Assembly: GCA_020912385.1 (NCBI GenBank)
Contig: CP087222.1
Span: forward strand, 620,001 to 684,000
DNA from: Neofusicoccum parvum
Lineage: Eukaryota; Ascomycota; Dothideomycetes; Botryosphaeriales; Botryosphaeriaceae
Length of the DNA stretch: 64,000 bases
Direction of reading: 5' to 3'
Made by a program: the position numbers and the translations under genes. Under the pieces are notes generated by a model. The model did not search any database. It was not told the DNA's origin and saw nothing but the letters and a program-made list of their open reading frames with translations. Each line of letters starts with the position of its first letter. Position 1 is the first letter of the stretch. Positions 46,088 to 57,541 of the stretch are shown here, piece by piece.

Positions 46088-47599
46088 ATGGCCCGTCCCA
46101 TGAGTACGAGTATCGCGCCGATTTTGTCTATCGTCAGTCTGTTCGCCATGGTCAGGTCAACTTTCGCGGCACTTGGTGTGCCCGCCTTCCTCCTCGCCCA
46201 GCCCGTGCTCAGTGCTGCAGAGAACGTCTGTGTCGTTCCCCCGGCCGCCAATGGCACAGATTCGGCTCCCGCAATCATCGACGCGTTCCGGCGCTGCGGA
46301 CACAACTCCGCCGAAGATCGCGGCAAGGTGGTGTTCCTCAACGAGACGTACACCATCAAGTCTATCATGAACACGACCGGCCTCAGCAATGTCGACGTCG
46401 ACCTCCAAGGAACGCTGCTCTGGGACACCAACATCCCCTACTGGCTCAACCACTCGATGCCCGTTGGCTACCAAAATCAAAGCAGCGCCTGGCTGTTCGG
46501 CGGCGAGAGCGTGTACTGGGAAGGCCATGGCTACGGCACTTTGAACGGCAACGGCCAGGTGTGGTATGACTTTGTCAACGGCACCAACAACTATCCCAGA
46601 CGTCCGCATCAGATCACCATTACCGGCACCAAGGACAGCGTCTTCAACCGCATTCGTTTCTTGCAGAGCCAGATGTGGTAAGTCCCCGTAGTGATGCCTT
46701 GAGATCCGCAACATTTTGCTGAAGATGCGCCATCAGGACCATGACCATCATCCACTCGGAGAACATTCTCCTTGAGGACATCTACGTGAACAGCACCGAC
46801 GTTGCGCACCCAGTTGGATTTGACTTCTCTTCCCTGAACGTAAGTCAATTGCCCCTTTCCTCAGCCTGTGGGCAACGAGCTGACTGGCTACAACCAGACC
46901 GACGGCGCGGACACCGTATACTCCAACAACATCACCTTCCGCGGATGGACCGTGGACTGCGGCGACGACTCGATTGCCATGAAGGCCAACAGCACCAATA
47001 TCCTGATTGAGAACTGCGACTTCTACACCGGCCTGGGCGTCGCCATCGGCAGCATCAGCCAATACGGTACGCGTCCCCCATCATCTCCTCCATGTAACCA
47101 CTAACACGGCCGTCCAGACGGCGTCTACGAGACGATCGAGAACGTCACGGCCCGCAACATCTCCGTCACCAACATGCGCTACGGCGCGTACATCAAGACG
47201 TGGACGGGCGTGGCGTCGGGCTACCCGCCCAACGGCGGCGGCGGCGGCCTGGGCTACGCGGCCAACATGACCTTCTCGGACTTCCGGCTGCGCAACGCCA
47301 CCGGCATCTTCGCCGTCACCCAGTGCACCCACTACAACGACGTCACCGGCGACTGCGAGACCAGCGAGTTCAACATCCGGGACCTGCGCCTCGAGAACTG
47401 GTCCGGCGACGCCGTGAGCGACGTCGTCGCGAGCATCCAGTGCAGCGCCGCCAGCCCGTGCACCGGCGTCGAGATTGAGAACATCACGATCGTGGACTCG
47501 GTGAACAACACCATGCCCGCGAACTATCTGTGTGATAGTGTGGTGAGCCCGACGGGGTTCAACTGCACCGGCCCGCCGTGGGAGGAGAACAACAGGTAA
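46088..47599 (+). CDS. Secreted GH28 pectinase, exo-rhamnogalacturonase/rhamnosidase-like
   Basis: Four exons: 46088-46677, 46737-46839, 46898-47066 and 47118-47599. Right-handed parallel beta-helix glycoside hydrolase. The ATG may be 46088; a downstream Met at 46148 (MVRSTFAALGVPAFLLAQ) would place a cleaner signal peptide at the N-terminus. GH28 motifs I and II are intact: TDGADT at the exon 2-3 joint and CGDDSIAMK, giving the catalytic aspartates. Motif III (normally with a conserved His in GHG) reads TGLGVAIGSISQY and motif IV (normally RIK) reads YGAYIKTWTG, so the endo-polygalacturonase subsite is not conserved. This pattern fits the exo-acting rhamnogalacturonan/xylogalacturonan branch. 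Many Asn-X-Ser/Thr glycosylation sites. The gene converges on a Zn2Cys6 regulator gene. Confidence 0.88.
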
Positions 47600-47816
47600 A
47601 CGGGATGACCCGGTAGATGATAGAGGAGAACCTAGATAGACTAGAGGAAAATGGATCAACTCCCATTATATCTTCAGACTTCAGGTGGAATTTTCTGACC
47701 CAATGGTTGCTCGACGGCTTGCTTTATTTTTGACCTTTTCTTATCTGTATGACAGTGGCCAATTGTGGCTCTTGGACAGTCATACTATCTGTCTAAATAC
47801 ACTTCATTCCGCAGTT

Positions 47817-49250
47817 TCACAACAACAGCGGCGACCACCCTTTCTCAACCATATGTTCCAGCCAAGTGATGTTCGAACCTTCATCACGCAGGCGCCATGT
47901 TTCCCGAACGAAATCAGTAACAAGCTTGTGAGTGCTCCCATGCATGAAATCATACAAATTGGCTAAGCGATCCTCAACAAGTGCACGCCCAGCTTCATTG
48001 TCACTGTCGATTTCGGGACCGATGGCCAGGAGCAGCGGAGTTTCGAAGGTAGGATGCGGAAAGACACGGGGGGAGTCCCTCAAGATTGCCAGAGCGAAGA
48101 CTGTGAGAGAGAATATGCTTTGCTCTTGCGTGTCTGCTGGTGCTGCAGGGGGGTTTGCACCGGTAACACGGCGGGCCTGCTGCAGCAGGATGAGTCCACA
48201 TACGCGATAGGCGTCAGCGACGCGGACATAAAGGGTCTTGTCGTCGGCATCCAACGGCTGCCATGCGAGCAAGCTGCGCTCAAGCTCATGCTCACGGCGA
48301 GGGTCACGGATACGCAGGTCGACGACCGAGCGGTAATAGCGGCCAGTCTGAGCGACGAGCATGATGAGCGGCGTGGCAAGACCAGACACAGGGTGAATGT
48401 AAGTGCCAGAACGCCAGCGGTCTTGTTTCAGCATGTCGAGCATGCGGGAGCTTTGCGGGAGAGGATTGCTTGCAGGGATAAGGAAGGCGTACATCATGTC
48501 GAGGAAGGCCACAGTGCCGACGAGAAAGTCTTGCAAGACGACAGTACGGGGGTCCCTGTATTGTGGGGCGAGCAGAAGGTCGACGGTAGCAGTGGCACCG
48601 CGCAGATGCAGCAGGGCACCATTCTCATGGGGCGCATCGCACCAAGCATGCAGAATGGTCAGGAAAAGAGATGCGAGGAGCAGGCGGTTCAGGGCGGATC
48701 TCGATTGCAACGCATCGACAAGCTCTTGCTGGACCTCTTGCCGCAGAGCGACGACAGCACGTTGGCGGTCCTGCAGCGGGGCGTGCATGCTCGCGGGGTC
48801 GAAGCGATTGCGGTGTATCTGGGTGAGGCTGCGCACGCTGTACAGCAGGGCCTTGGAGCGTTGGATGAGCGGATCCAGGGCCTGGCGCAACGGGGCTGCG
48901 GTCTTCACGTCGACCACCATGTCCTTGAGCATGACGGCAGCAAAGTACTGCAGCAGGTCATCGTCGCTGAGGTGGGTTGAGGGCTGGGCGACGGGGCGCA
49001 GCACCACCGTCTGCCATTGCTCAGGGCGCGCAGGCTGGCTGCAGTGGTCGCCGCGGGCCTGGCAGCGGCGGCAGATGGGCTTGGTTTCGTCGCATTTGAT
49101 CTTGCGGCGCTTGCATTGCTGGCAGCCGGTGCGGGTCTTGATCTGGCGGGCTCGCAACGGGCGGGCTGCGGCGGCCGGGAGCGCAGGCGGCGAGGGGAAA
49201 CGAGCGAGTCGTACTCGCAGGGCGGTGGAGCGCAGGGGCGGAGGGTTCAT
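47817..49250 (-). CDS. Zn2Cys6 transcription factor
   Basis: Single exon, 477 residues. Fungal binuclear-cluster regulator: six cysteines at residues 43, 46, 53, 60, 63 and 70 in TGCQQCKRRKIKCDETKPIC plus RRCQARGDHC, spacing C-X2-C-X6-C-X6-C-X2-C-X6-C. The domain is preceded by about 38 residues rich in Ala/Pro/Arg and followed by a long helical region (ALNRLLLASLFLTILHAWC; VLQDFLVGTVAFLDMMYAF) resembling the Fungal_trans_2 middle region. There is no intron. It converges on the GH28 gene with 217 bp between stop codons, so control of neighbouring wall enzymes is a testable guess; its own upstream region (49251-49607) is shared with the P450 gene. Confidence 0.88.
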   Translation of the reverse strand: MNPPPLRSTALRVRLARFPSPPALPAAAARPLRARQIKTRTGCQQCKRRKIKCDETKPICRRCQARGDHCSQPARPEQWQTVVLRPVAQPSTHLSDDDLLQYFAAVMLKDMVVDVKTAAPLRQALDPLIQRSKALLYSVRSLTQIHRNRFDPASMHAPLQDRQRAVVALRQEVQQELVDALQSRSALNRLLLASLFLTILHAWCDAPHENGALLHLRGATATVDLLLAPQYRDPRTVVLQDFLVGTVAFLDMMYAFLIPASNPLPQSSRMLDMLKQDRWRSGTYIHPVSGLATPLIMLVAQTGRYYRSVVDLRIRDPRREHELERSLLAWQPLDADDKTLYVRVADAYRVCGLILLQQARRVTGANPPAAPADTQEQSIFSLTVFALAILRDSPRVFPHPTFETPLLLAIGPEIDSDNEAGRALVEDRLANLYDFMHGSTHKLVTDFVRETWRLRDEGSNITWLEHMVEKGWSPLLL

Positions 49251-49607
49251 GGAGCGATGGCTGGACGGAGCTGGAGGAGCAGGCAGTTAAATGAGGAGGT
49301 GCGGGAGTGAGTGGGTGGCGGTGATCGGGGCGGCGCCTTCCGCGATCCCCCGGCCGCGACGCTGCCGCACTAGCCTACTTGCCTAATCGGGCCAGAGTGC
49401 GAGAGTGCGAGCTCCTGGACACGGCCACCCCACCACCCTGCCAAGCCGCCTGTCGCAATGCCACAAGCCAACCACAGCGCCGCTGCACACTAATATGCCA
49501 GCTATTGCGTCTCGGAGTGCTCAGCATTCCGAATTCCGTGCGGCCAGCTATAAAGACGCTCCAAGAAACGATAGCAATCAGCCACATCTGCATTCACCGT
49601 GTCCACC
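49251..49607. promoter_or_regulatory. shared divergent promoter of the Zn2Cys6 regulator and P450 genes
   Basis: A 357 bp region between two divergent starts. A TATA-like CTATAAAG at 49548-49555 faces the P450 gene, 53 bp from its first ATG. A bidirectional promoter of this size suggests coordinated transcription, but no defined operator is visible. Confidence 0.5.
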
Positions 49608-49628
49608 ATGTCCACCATGTCCACCATG
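49599..49628 (+). repeat. three 9-bp units carrying ATG starts
   Basis: GTCCACCAT/GTCCACCAT/GTCCACCAT: a nine-base unit repeated three times, each ending in an in-frame ATG at the P450 start. Confidence 0.85.
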
Positions 49629-51339
49629 CATCGCGAAGCCTTCAGTCTCCCTCCTGCTCCGCTCATTTTTGGTGCCTTGGCATCTTCGGTATCACCGCTC
49701 CAGAATCCTTGACGCGTCGGCCATAGTCTAACCTCAGTCAAAGCTCATTCTCGCCTTGTTTGCTACCGCTGTCTACAACATCTATTTCCATCCACTGAGC
49801 AAATGTAGGCTACAACGCAAACTCAGACTGAGCGCCGAATCTAATCTGCCTCCAGATCCCGGCCCAAAGTATGCCGCCGCTACTGGCCTTGCCTCCTGGT
49901 ACATCTTCAGCAGCGGAAATGGCCCATTCTGGGTTCGACGCATGCACGAGCAGTATGGCGAGATCGTGAGACTGGGCCCGGATCAGCTTAGCTTCATCAA
50001 TCCGCAAGCCTGGAAGGACATCTATGGCCATCGAATTGGCTCCGCCAGCAAGAAGGCCGTCAGAAAGGACTGGCGGAAGTACACCGCTGATGTGAATGGA
50101 CACATCAACATGGTCACTGCCTTGGACGATACTGAGCATGCCCAGTTCCGTAAGGTCTTCACCAACGCCTTCTCTGAAAAGGCTCTGAGGCAACAGGAGT
50201 CACTGATCAAGTCCTACGCCGACCACCTCATCCGGAACCTCGGCAAAGTCACAGGCGAGACCAACATCATCCTCCACTACAACTGTACCACCTTCGATAT
50301 CATGGGCGATCTAGCCTTTGGAGAGTCCCTCGGCCTGTTGGATCAGTCCGACCTATCACCATGGGTCAGGGCTATCTTTGAAAACATCAAAGTGATCGAG
50401 TTGCTCAGTATTGGACGGGAATATCCTATTCTCGGAGCACTTACGAGAATTCTTTTGCCCAAGTCACTTCTCGACCAGGGTAAATATCATTTCCAGCATT
50501 CCGTCGAACGTGTTGATCGTCGGATGGAGCATGGCATCACCGAAAAACCCGACATCTGGAATCTTGTGCTCCAAAAAGGCCAGGACGTCCTGACTAGAGA
50601 GACCATGTATACCCACGCCTCAGCCTTCATGGTTGCCGGAACAGAGACAACTGCCACTGTCCTGAGTTCTCTAACCTACTTTTTGCTCAAGAACCCTGAG
50701 AAGCTCCGTAAAGTAACCGACGAGGTACGCTCTCTGGAATCCGAGGATGACTTGAACCTGGAGAAACTGCAGCACCTGAAGTATTTATCTGCTTGTTTTG
50801 AAGAGGCTCTCCGTTGCTACCCACCTGTCCCGATTGGTCTTGCCAGAGAGGTCGTGAGCGGCGGGACAGCCATATGTGGAGAATGGATTCCTGATAAGGT
50901 AAGCAGACCTTGCCGCGGCTGTTATTTTCACTGAAATGCTGAATCTGCGTTTTCAGACACGCGTATCGGTGCCTCAGTTGGCCACCTACTTCTCGCCGCT
51001 CAATTTCAACGATCCTGAGTCTTTCATCCCAGAACGTTGGCTGCCTGATTCACAGTTCGAAAATGACAGAAAGGACGCTTTTCAACCATTTTCAACCGGC
51101 CCTCGTAACTGTATTGGCAAGAAGTAAGGACCAACTGTCTGCTACACCCTTTGTAGATTCTTTTTGCTGACGTGACCAGTTTGGCATACCACGAGATGCG
51201 CCTGATCTTTTCGAAGCTGTTGTGGAATTTTGACATGGAGCTAAGCCCGAAGAGTGAAAATTGGTTGGATCAGAAAATCTGGACACTGTGGGACAAGAAC
51301 CCGCTCTATATTACGCTAAAGCCTGTTCATAGGGTATAG
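49608..51339 (+). CDS. Cytochrome P450, CYP65-like (isotrichodermin hydroxylase type)
   Basis: Exons 49608-49688, 49738-49804, 49856-50898, 50957-51123 and 51180-51339. Microsomal haem mono-oxygenase. The N-terminal anchor ([19 protein letters not shown]) is followed by the Pro-rich hinge YPGPKYA, formed across an exon joint. Signature elements: I-helix AGTETTAT, K-helix E-x-x-R in [14 protein letters not shown], and the haem loop [10 protein letters not shown] with the ligand Cys. The segment [20 protein letters not shown] fits the CYP65/Tri11-like clan. Three in-frame ATGs (49608, 49617, 49626) lie in a 9-bp repeat, so the exact start is open. No terpene cyclase, PKS or NRPS is in the window, so a xenobiotic role is as likely as a biosynthetic one. 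Confidence 0.9.
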
Positions 51340-51810
51340 CTCACAGAAGTGATGCTGTAGCTCAGCAGGAAAACTGGTGTCTTAACTAAGTCTATGCCAT
51401 AGAGACCCTCATTAAGTAGAGTATCCAATAAACCGACTATACTAGAAGAACCGTAAGAACTTGACGGATGGTCACGACTTGAGACGACTCCAGAGCCTTG
51501 CCCCGGTTAGGAGAATAGGAATACGTACGGTCGACAAAAAAAAACCCCTCCCCAAATTAATGTAATTAACATATAAACTAGAAAGAGACTAGAGCTATCA
51601 ATCATGATTGTCAGAAGCAAAGTCATTCAGACTGTCCTTTCCCTCCAAGACTCCCTACTGCCCCATTTCCCAATCCCCCCTCTCTGTCCGGGAATCTCAA
51701 GCATCGTTGCTATCGTCCAGACTGAACTGTTCTTCTAGAAGAGCGTCCTTGTCATCGTCACAGATCCGTATCGAAAGATTTACCGCTTCGCGAAGTGGGC
51801 CTTCCCGTCG
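51340..51810. other. intergenic between convergent genes
   Basis: AT-richer than surroundings, with short A- and T-runs near 51540-51590. It is the 3' flank of both the P450 and the NLR-like gene; nothing else seen. Confidence 0.6.
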
Positions 51811-54800
51811 TTACTGCTCACACTTTGCTGCTGCTGCGTGTTGAAGCCTGTCTACAATCCATTCAAAACCGAATGCCTCTGCAACATGATGTGCGTCTCG
51901 CAAAGAATTTTCACTGATCTTTCCCGTGTGTATCAGCCGTTCAACAGTCAAATCCTGTCCGAATGCTGCAGCTACGACAATTGGTGCAAATTTTCTGTGG
52001 TCCTGCTCTATTGCGTTTCTGAGCGTATCGCGACTAATTGGTGAGCATAAGGACTCCCGGAAGTCTCCTGACAGCCATGACCGATGCCATGTTGAAAAGT
52101 CTGGTATTAATTCCGGCATGCTCAAAAGCAATCGGACCATCTCGTCGTCACCCTCTGACAAAAGCTTCGAAATCTTGAATCTTGCAAAATTCCTAAACCC
52201 GAAAAGATCCTCATCTCTCTGCTGAACGAGAAGGCGGGAAATTTCGTAATGCTTTCCATGTACAGCATAGGACAGAGCATTTTTTACCATCGTCGTCGAA
52301 AGTGTTTTTCGTCAAAGCGCGTCCCCCCTCTTCGATCAAGATCCGGGTGACTGCAAAATTCCCAGTTATTACGGAGTGAATGAGAGCAGTTTTTCCGCGT
52401 TGATCGGCCACATTCAAGGAAGGAGCCTGTCCTCCATTGACTAAGATGCGCGCGAGCTCCTCTTTCCCCGCCAGTGCGGCATGCATCAACATTGTTCTAC
52501 CGTCTTGGTCGACTGGATAGGTTGACGCGCCGTTATCCGAGATGGAAGGCTGCGCAAGTGAAGTGAGTTTGGCGAGCATTGGAGAAGTCCAGCCGTTCGA
52601 ACTCAGCGTTTTAGCATGAACACTTCTTGACTGTGTGATCGATGTCTCGAGAGAATTTCTGATCTCATCATACCCCATGACAGTAGCGTATGCCAAGGCA
52701 TTCATGCCGTGTCTATCAGTGTGATATATTGATGGATTTCCAGAACGAAGCAAGGCGTTGACGACTCCCGTGTAGCCGTAGACCGCTGAAAGTAAAAGTG
52801 GTGTTCGTCTATCTTGGTCCTCACCTGTGTCTGAGGCATGTCCTTCAGTGACCAAGACCACTGCCATTTCTTCGTCTTCGGCGTCAATGGCGTATTTCAG
52901 AGCGGTTTTTTGGTCGTCTTCTGAGATCCGGTCAACAAGGCTTCTATCCTTCCTAAGGATGGCTTGAACGAGTGATATTTCATCTGGACGGCGACGGACA
53001 GCTGAATGGAAAACCTCTAATAGAATACTTGAGGCCTGAAATTCGCATTCGGTGACGAGGAGAATGGCCATATCGATGTTTGGTTTAGTCAAAGCCTCGT
53101 TCAGCGCAACTTCTTTGGAGCCATCACTGATCTGGTCGATGAGGCCTCTGTCCTTCTGGAGTATGGCCCTAACCAATGATGTATCACCCTTTTTCATACC
53201 CCACTGAAAAACATCCTCCAATTCTTCAGCTGAATCCAAGAAGTTGCCTTCGGTGACACAAAGCATGACCACTTCGGTGTTTTCATTTTCCACAGCCACT
53301 GGTATAGCAGTTCGTCCGTCATCGTCTGTGAGTACAACACTCTCAGGGGCAAACTTGAGCAAATTCGAGGCTATTTCTTTGTAGCCATATTCCGCAGCAA
53401 TCAGTAGAGCACATCTCCCATCACAGTCTCTCGAATCTGCTGATATTCCGTGCTGCAAAAGGATGTTGACCACGGCTGATTGGTCTCTTCTTGTAGCCAA
53501 TGTGATGGCGTCATTGTCGAGATAGCCCGTGTCGCTATCCATATCATCATCATAATATAGATATTCAGGACTCGGGTCGTGTTCTTCGTCTCGGCTAGTG
53601 TTCGCTCCAGCTTGGAGCAGTTTCGAAATGAAGTCTTCAATGAGATCAGCATTTTGCTGAAGAGATGGCTCTTTCAAAGCAAAAAACACTGCTCCATCAA
53701 GGTTGATCTTCCTCTCAATGAGCTTCATGAGGAGGATCCTGTTGCTGTTACGAATGGGGTAGAAGACAAGCTCAGTTTCCCGTCCGAAGTATTTGAGCTC
53801 AGCGCCAGCCTCAATCAACATGAAGATCACATCTCCAGCTTGCTCCGTGAGAGCAAGCGTCAGTGGTGTGTCTCCGTCATTATTCTCAGCATTTGCATCC
53901 ACAAAATGGGAGGCCCGCGAGTCTATACCTCCAACCTGGGGATCACTCATATTGGTTGTCTCTCCATGTTGCAGCTGCCACTTCATTGATCGATGAAGAA
54001 GTGCCGTTGCCATATCCTGGTGACCCTCTCTTATTGCAAGATGGAGTGGTGTGTTTCCCTCCAAGTCCCTTCCATCTATCTCCACATCAAATTCTTGTAA
54101 GTATGCATCAAATGTGCTCTTCGAACCGAATGCAACCAAGACATGAAGCACGGTGGCCTCGTTGAACGGCCATCCCATAGGCGTGTGGGCATTTTCCGGA
54201 TCCAAAACTCTCCATAAAGCTGCAATCTTCTCCAACACCTCGGATTGTTGGTCCCATTCGATGAGCGGCAAGAGGTCAAGTTGGGGAGTTCCCTCTAATT
54301 CTGCCTTCCGTATATGGTGAAACAGGAATGGCACCGCGTATGGTGCCAGAGGGAACCTTGCTGAAAGTGACCCACGAGCCAACCCAGCTCCATCCAGGAC
54401 TTCTCTCAATGTCAAGTACCTCAAGCAGGATCTTGATATCGCAAAGTGACCAGCCGTAATATGAGATTGGGACGAGCCAGGTGAATTGCTGAGGAAGTTC
54501 CTCAGTAGATAGTCTGGCACTGACTGATGGATGAATTGCGCTTCCCGATCAGAGTCTTCACCACCAGGTTCGTATTGTTCCCAGATTTCACGTGTTTGGA
54601 ATTCCACCAGGCCTCTGGAGAGATACTTCACCCGTCTCTCAAATTGTTCCGAAGAAGTCGCCCAGTCCTCATGCTTCCTCAACTCACAGATAGTCGTGCA
54701 AGTCATTCCCTCGTCGGTAGCGAGCGCTTCCCGAAGCTCTTGCGCTGACAAAGGACGCTCAGCGAATAGTATCCACTGGAAAAGCTTGATGTTCTGCTGT

Positions 54801-57211
54801 TTTTCAGCTTCAGGAACGCCTCTTAGAATGCCAGTGTAAAGTTTATCCAGCGCTCCAGGGGTATTTTTGATCTTTTCTTGGATTCCTTCAGTCTTGAGGC
54901 CATTTACACTCTCCTCGATCGCGATAGCAGCAACGAGAACAGCCCATTGGAAACCTCCTTGAGCCTTGAGAATGATTTCCTTCTCAATCTGTTGACTCTT
55001 TTCCTTTGGCTCGACTTCCAACTTCCATTAACTTCTCCTTGATGACATGTCGAATATCTCTGTCATTCCTCTCATCGACACAGATTATCGGGAGTGTATC
55101 GAGGCCGAGGATAGGATAATGTCGTGAGGAGAAGCAGATTTTGACCTGACCAGATCGTTCTTCGATGTCATTCATGAGTCGCTTCAGGTAAGCCAGGAGT
55201 GCCGTCGCTGCTTCCTTCCCACACTCATCGAGGGCGTCGATAAAAATTACCGTTGGCTGATTCTCTGTTCCTTGGGTCAACAATCGAGATGTGAACTCCC
55301 GAAGTTCTTGTTCTGTCCATTCCCATCTGCCTGCTTGGTACGACCCAAACCGCATCTCCCGATCTTCAAAGCGCTTAGTTAGCTGAGAGAGGAAATTTGG
55401 GAAATACTCGAGCATGTTATTTAGGAGTGCTCGAAAAATTCCCAGAGAAGTCTTTTGTAGGGCAACACCCCGACCATGAATGAAGAAGGACAAAACAAGA
55501 TCCCCGGAAATTTTGTGTTTCATCATCGTATAGGCAAATTTCATGAGAACAGACTTCCCAGCTCCAGGGTTGCCCTTGATCCAGAAGAGCCCTCGCGGAG
55601 CCTTTATCCAGGACTGGTAGATTGGATCCTCGAGGAGCCAGTCGCAGGTGTCGTGGGCGGAATGGATCCCGTTGTATCTTTGTTCTTGCTCCGGAAATGA
55701 AAGAGATCTGAGGCATTCTTTCCAGAGTTAGTGCCTTTCTGGAGAGTATCATCGATCAAAATACCTATATTATCTTCTGAAAGAGGCACTGAGTCTAAAA
55801 GTTTCATTAGAGAACTGTTCACTGGAAGCATAAATTCTGGCTACACACCAGCCATTCCAACTTCTCCTGTCCCAGATATAGGCATACGGCGTGCCCTGCT
55901 CATTATCGGCCTCAGAGCAACCCAAACACGTACGTAGAACTCATCGTATTGGCTGTTGTATTTCACCAATCCAGAATGATTGCGGCCGATCGGGTGTTGA
56001 TGCTTGCTGCCATATGTCGCAGATGAGACATCCACCAAGACCTCGCGAGGTCCGCAGAGTGACCATCGACCAGCTTCGTTCTGGCAAAAGAGTAAGCAAC
56101 ATCTCAGAGATGCAGGTCTTCTTGTCTCGTGGGCTGACCTTTACAGCAGTGGGTGATTTCTCCGTTTCGTAGAATGATATGACGTGGGGGTATCTTGCTC
56201 CAAATGCCTTGTTGAAATCCCTGTCGAGACGTTGGAGAAGTGCTGAGTTCTTGTTGAGGGATTCAAGGAGGGCTCTATTCGGTTGATCCTTGACCAAAGG
56301 AACCAGTGATTCGATTGCCATTCCTTGATGAGGCGCACCAAAAAAATAGGAATGCGAGAGTAGATTTCAGCATTGCGGTGTCTTCTTCATCGTTCTCTTC
56401 TTTCATCTTGACTATAGCCTGCGATTGAAGAATAAGTGACTGCCACTAATATTTTGTTCCCCAACACACCTCTTTCATGACAAGACCCCCAAGATTATGT
56501 CCAACGAAGATCACGGGCCGATGTTGGTTGTTATCCTAGAGAAATATTAGCAACATGTATTTTGCCTTGATCAAAGGGCCTTGTACTCTGATGCCTTTGA
56601 TGTCGATATGAAGGGCTTTGCCAAGGTCTGTCAAATTCTGGAATGAACAGCTCTGAACGACCCGAGTGTCGTATCCGTATATGAGAACCCTAGCACCAGG
56701 AGCATCCAACGGCAGTGCATCTCGAAGCCACATGAAGGGTCCCTGTCGTTCCCTAAATGACCCAAATGCATGGCCACCAAGACCAGATATTGCAATCAAG
56801 CTGGAGAGCTTGGTCAGAGTCATAGTCATCTGCGAGGCTCTGGGCGGCTTACTCGATATGACAATTGTCCTCTTTAGTTTGTTGTAGTGGCGTGAAACCC
56901 GAGAAGTGGGTGTCAAACGCAAGAGGTTTCCCCCTAAAACTCTGGCCGTCATCTGAGCCTTCGCAGGATGGCAGGTCGAACAGCCACTCATCCTTCGAAG
57001 CATTAGATAGAATATCTGGCAAAATCCGAAAACTCAGCGTTGCGACACTACTGTTGGCGTCGATAGGGTTGGCGGCGAGTGAATGAACCGTGAGGCTCGC
57101 GCTGGCGTTAATCGAAAGAACACTGCCCACGAGCTCACGGACATCGCTTCTGCTTTGGTAGCTATTCGGAATCCCTCTCAATCTGAAATTCTTGTGGCAA
57201 TCGGAGGCCAT
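51811..57211 (-). pseudogene. NLR-like STAND gene: hydrolase-like, NACHT and ankyrin domains, with two frameshifts
   Basis: Intron-containing gene of the fungal STAND/NLR group (heterokaryon-incompatibility-type receptors). N-terminal module (57211 to ~55900): FRLRGIP, then ISGLGGHAFGSF and VLIYGYDTR, and GHNLGGLVMKE where the usual catalytic Ser is Asn; intron joints there are in phase. NACHT domain (from ~55730): SLSFPEQEQRYNGI, Walker A GNPGAGKSVLM, Walker B VIFIDALDEC, arginine-finger region CFSSRHYP. C-terminal ankyrin-type repeats run to 51811 (for example EGNTPLHLAIREGHQDMA, DRRTPLLLSAVYGYTG, DQDGRTMLMHAALAG). Two frame breaks: an exact 7-bp tandem duplication at 55014-55027 (after the NACHT core) and an A6 run at 52280-52285 (inside the last repeats). 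Either could be a true lesion or an assembly error; a 34-nt intron could in principle skip the first. Confidence 0.72.
55014..55027 (-). repeat. 7-bp tandem duplication causing a frame break
   Basis: ACTTCCA occurs twice in a row on the plus strand. Removing one copy restores continuity between the KEKLMEV end of the NACHT frame and the EPKEKSQQIEKEI start of the next. Confidence 0.8.
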
Positions 57212-57541
57212 GGCACTGTAGCACTGACAGTCACAAGAAAGGACCTGCAAAAACTCGGGATGGCGGGTGCGGGTGTAGAGCTGAAAATTTGGGGATGTGA
57301 CTCCACTTATAAATCAGCGTAGGCTGCAGCGAATGCAACTTCAGCCATTCATTGCTTCGGTGCTGCAGGAAGATGTGGCTGTCGCGCTGAGATCCCTGCA
57401 ACGTCTCAGCCTCGCACCATCGCGGTCTGCCTTGCGCAGCAGTTAATAATTACACCCAAGGCTGACTTCGGTCCACTTTTCGAGGCATTCATTGGCTGGT
57501 ATGGGGTCAGAAGAGCATCAACCCCGCCTACATCAAAAGTC
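57212..57541. promoter_or_regulatory. NLR-like gene promoter with TATA-like element
   Basis: 330 bp between the monooxygenase stop and the NLR-like ATG, same strand. ATTTATAAG (minus strand, 57314-57306) lies ~95 bp upstream of the ATG at 57211. A plus-strand frame here (about 57440-57622) looks coding-like but is antisense to the monooxygenase 3' exon, so I do not accept it as a gene. Confidence 0.45.
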
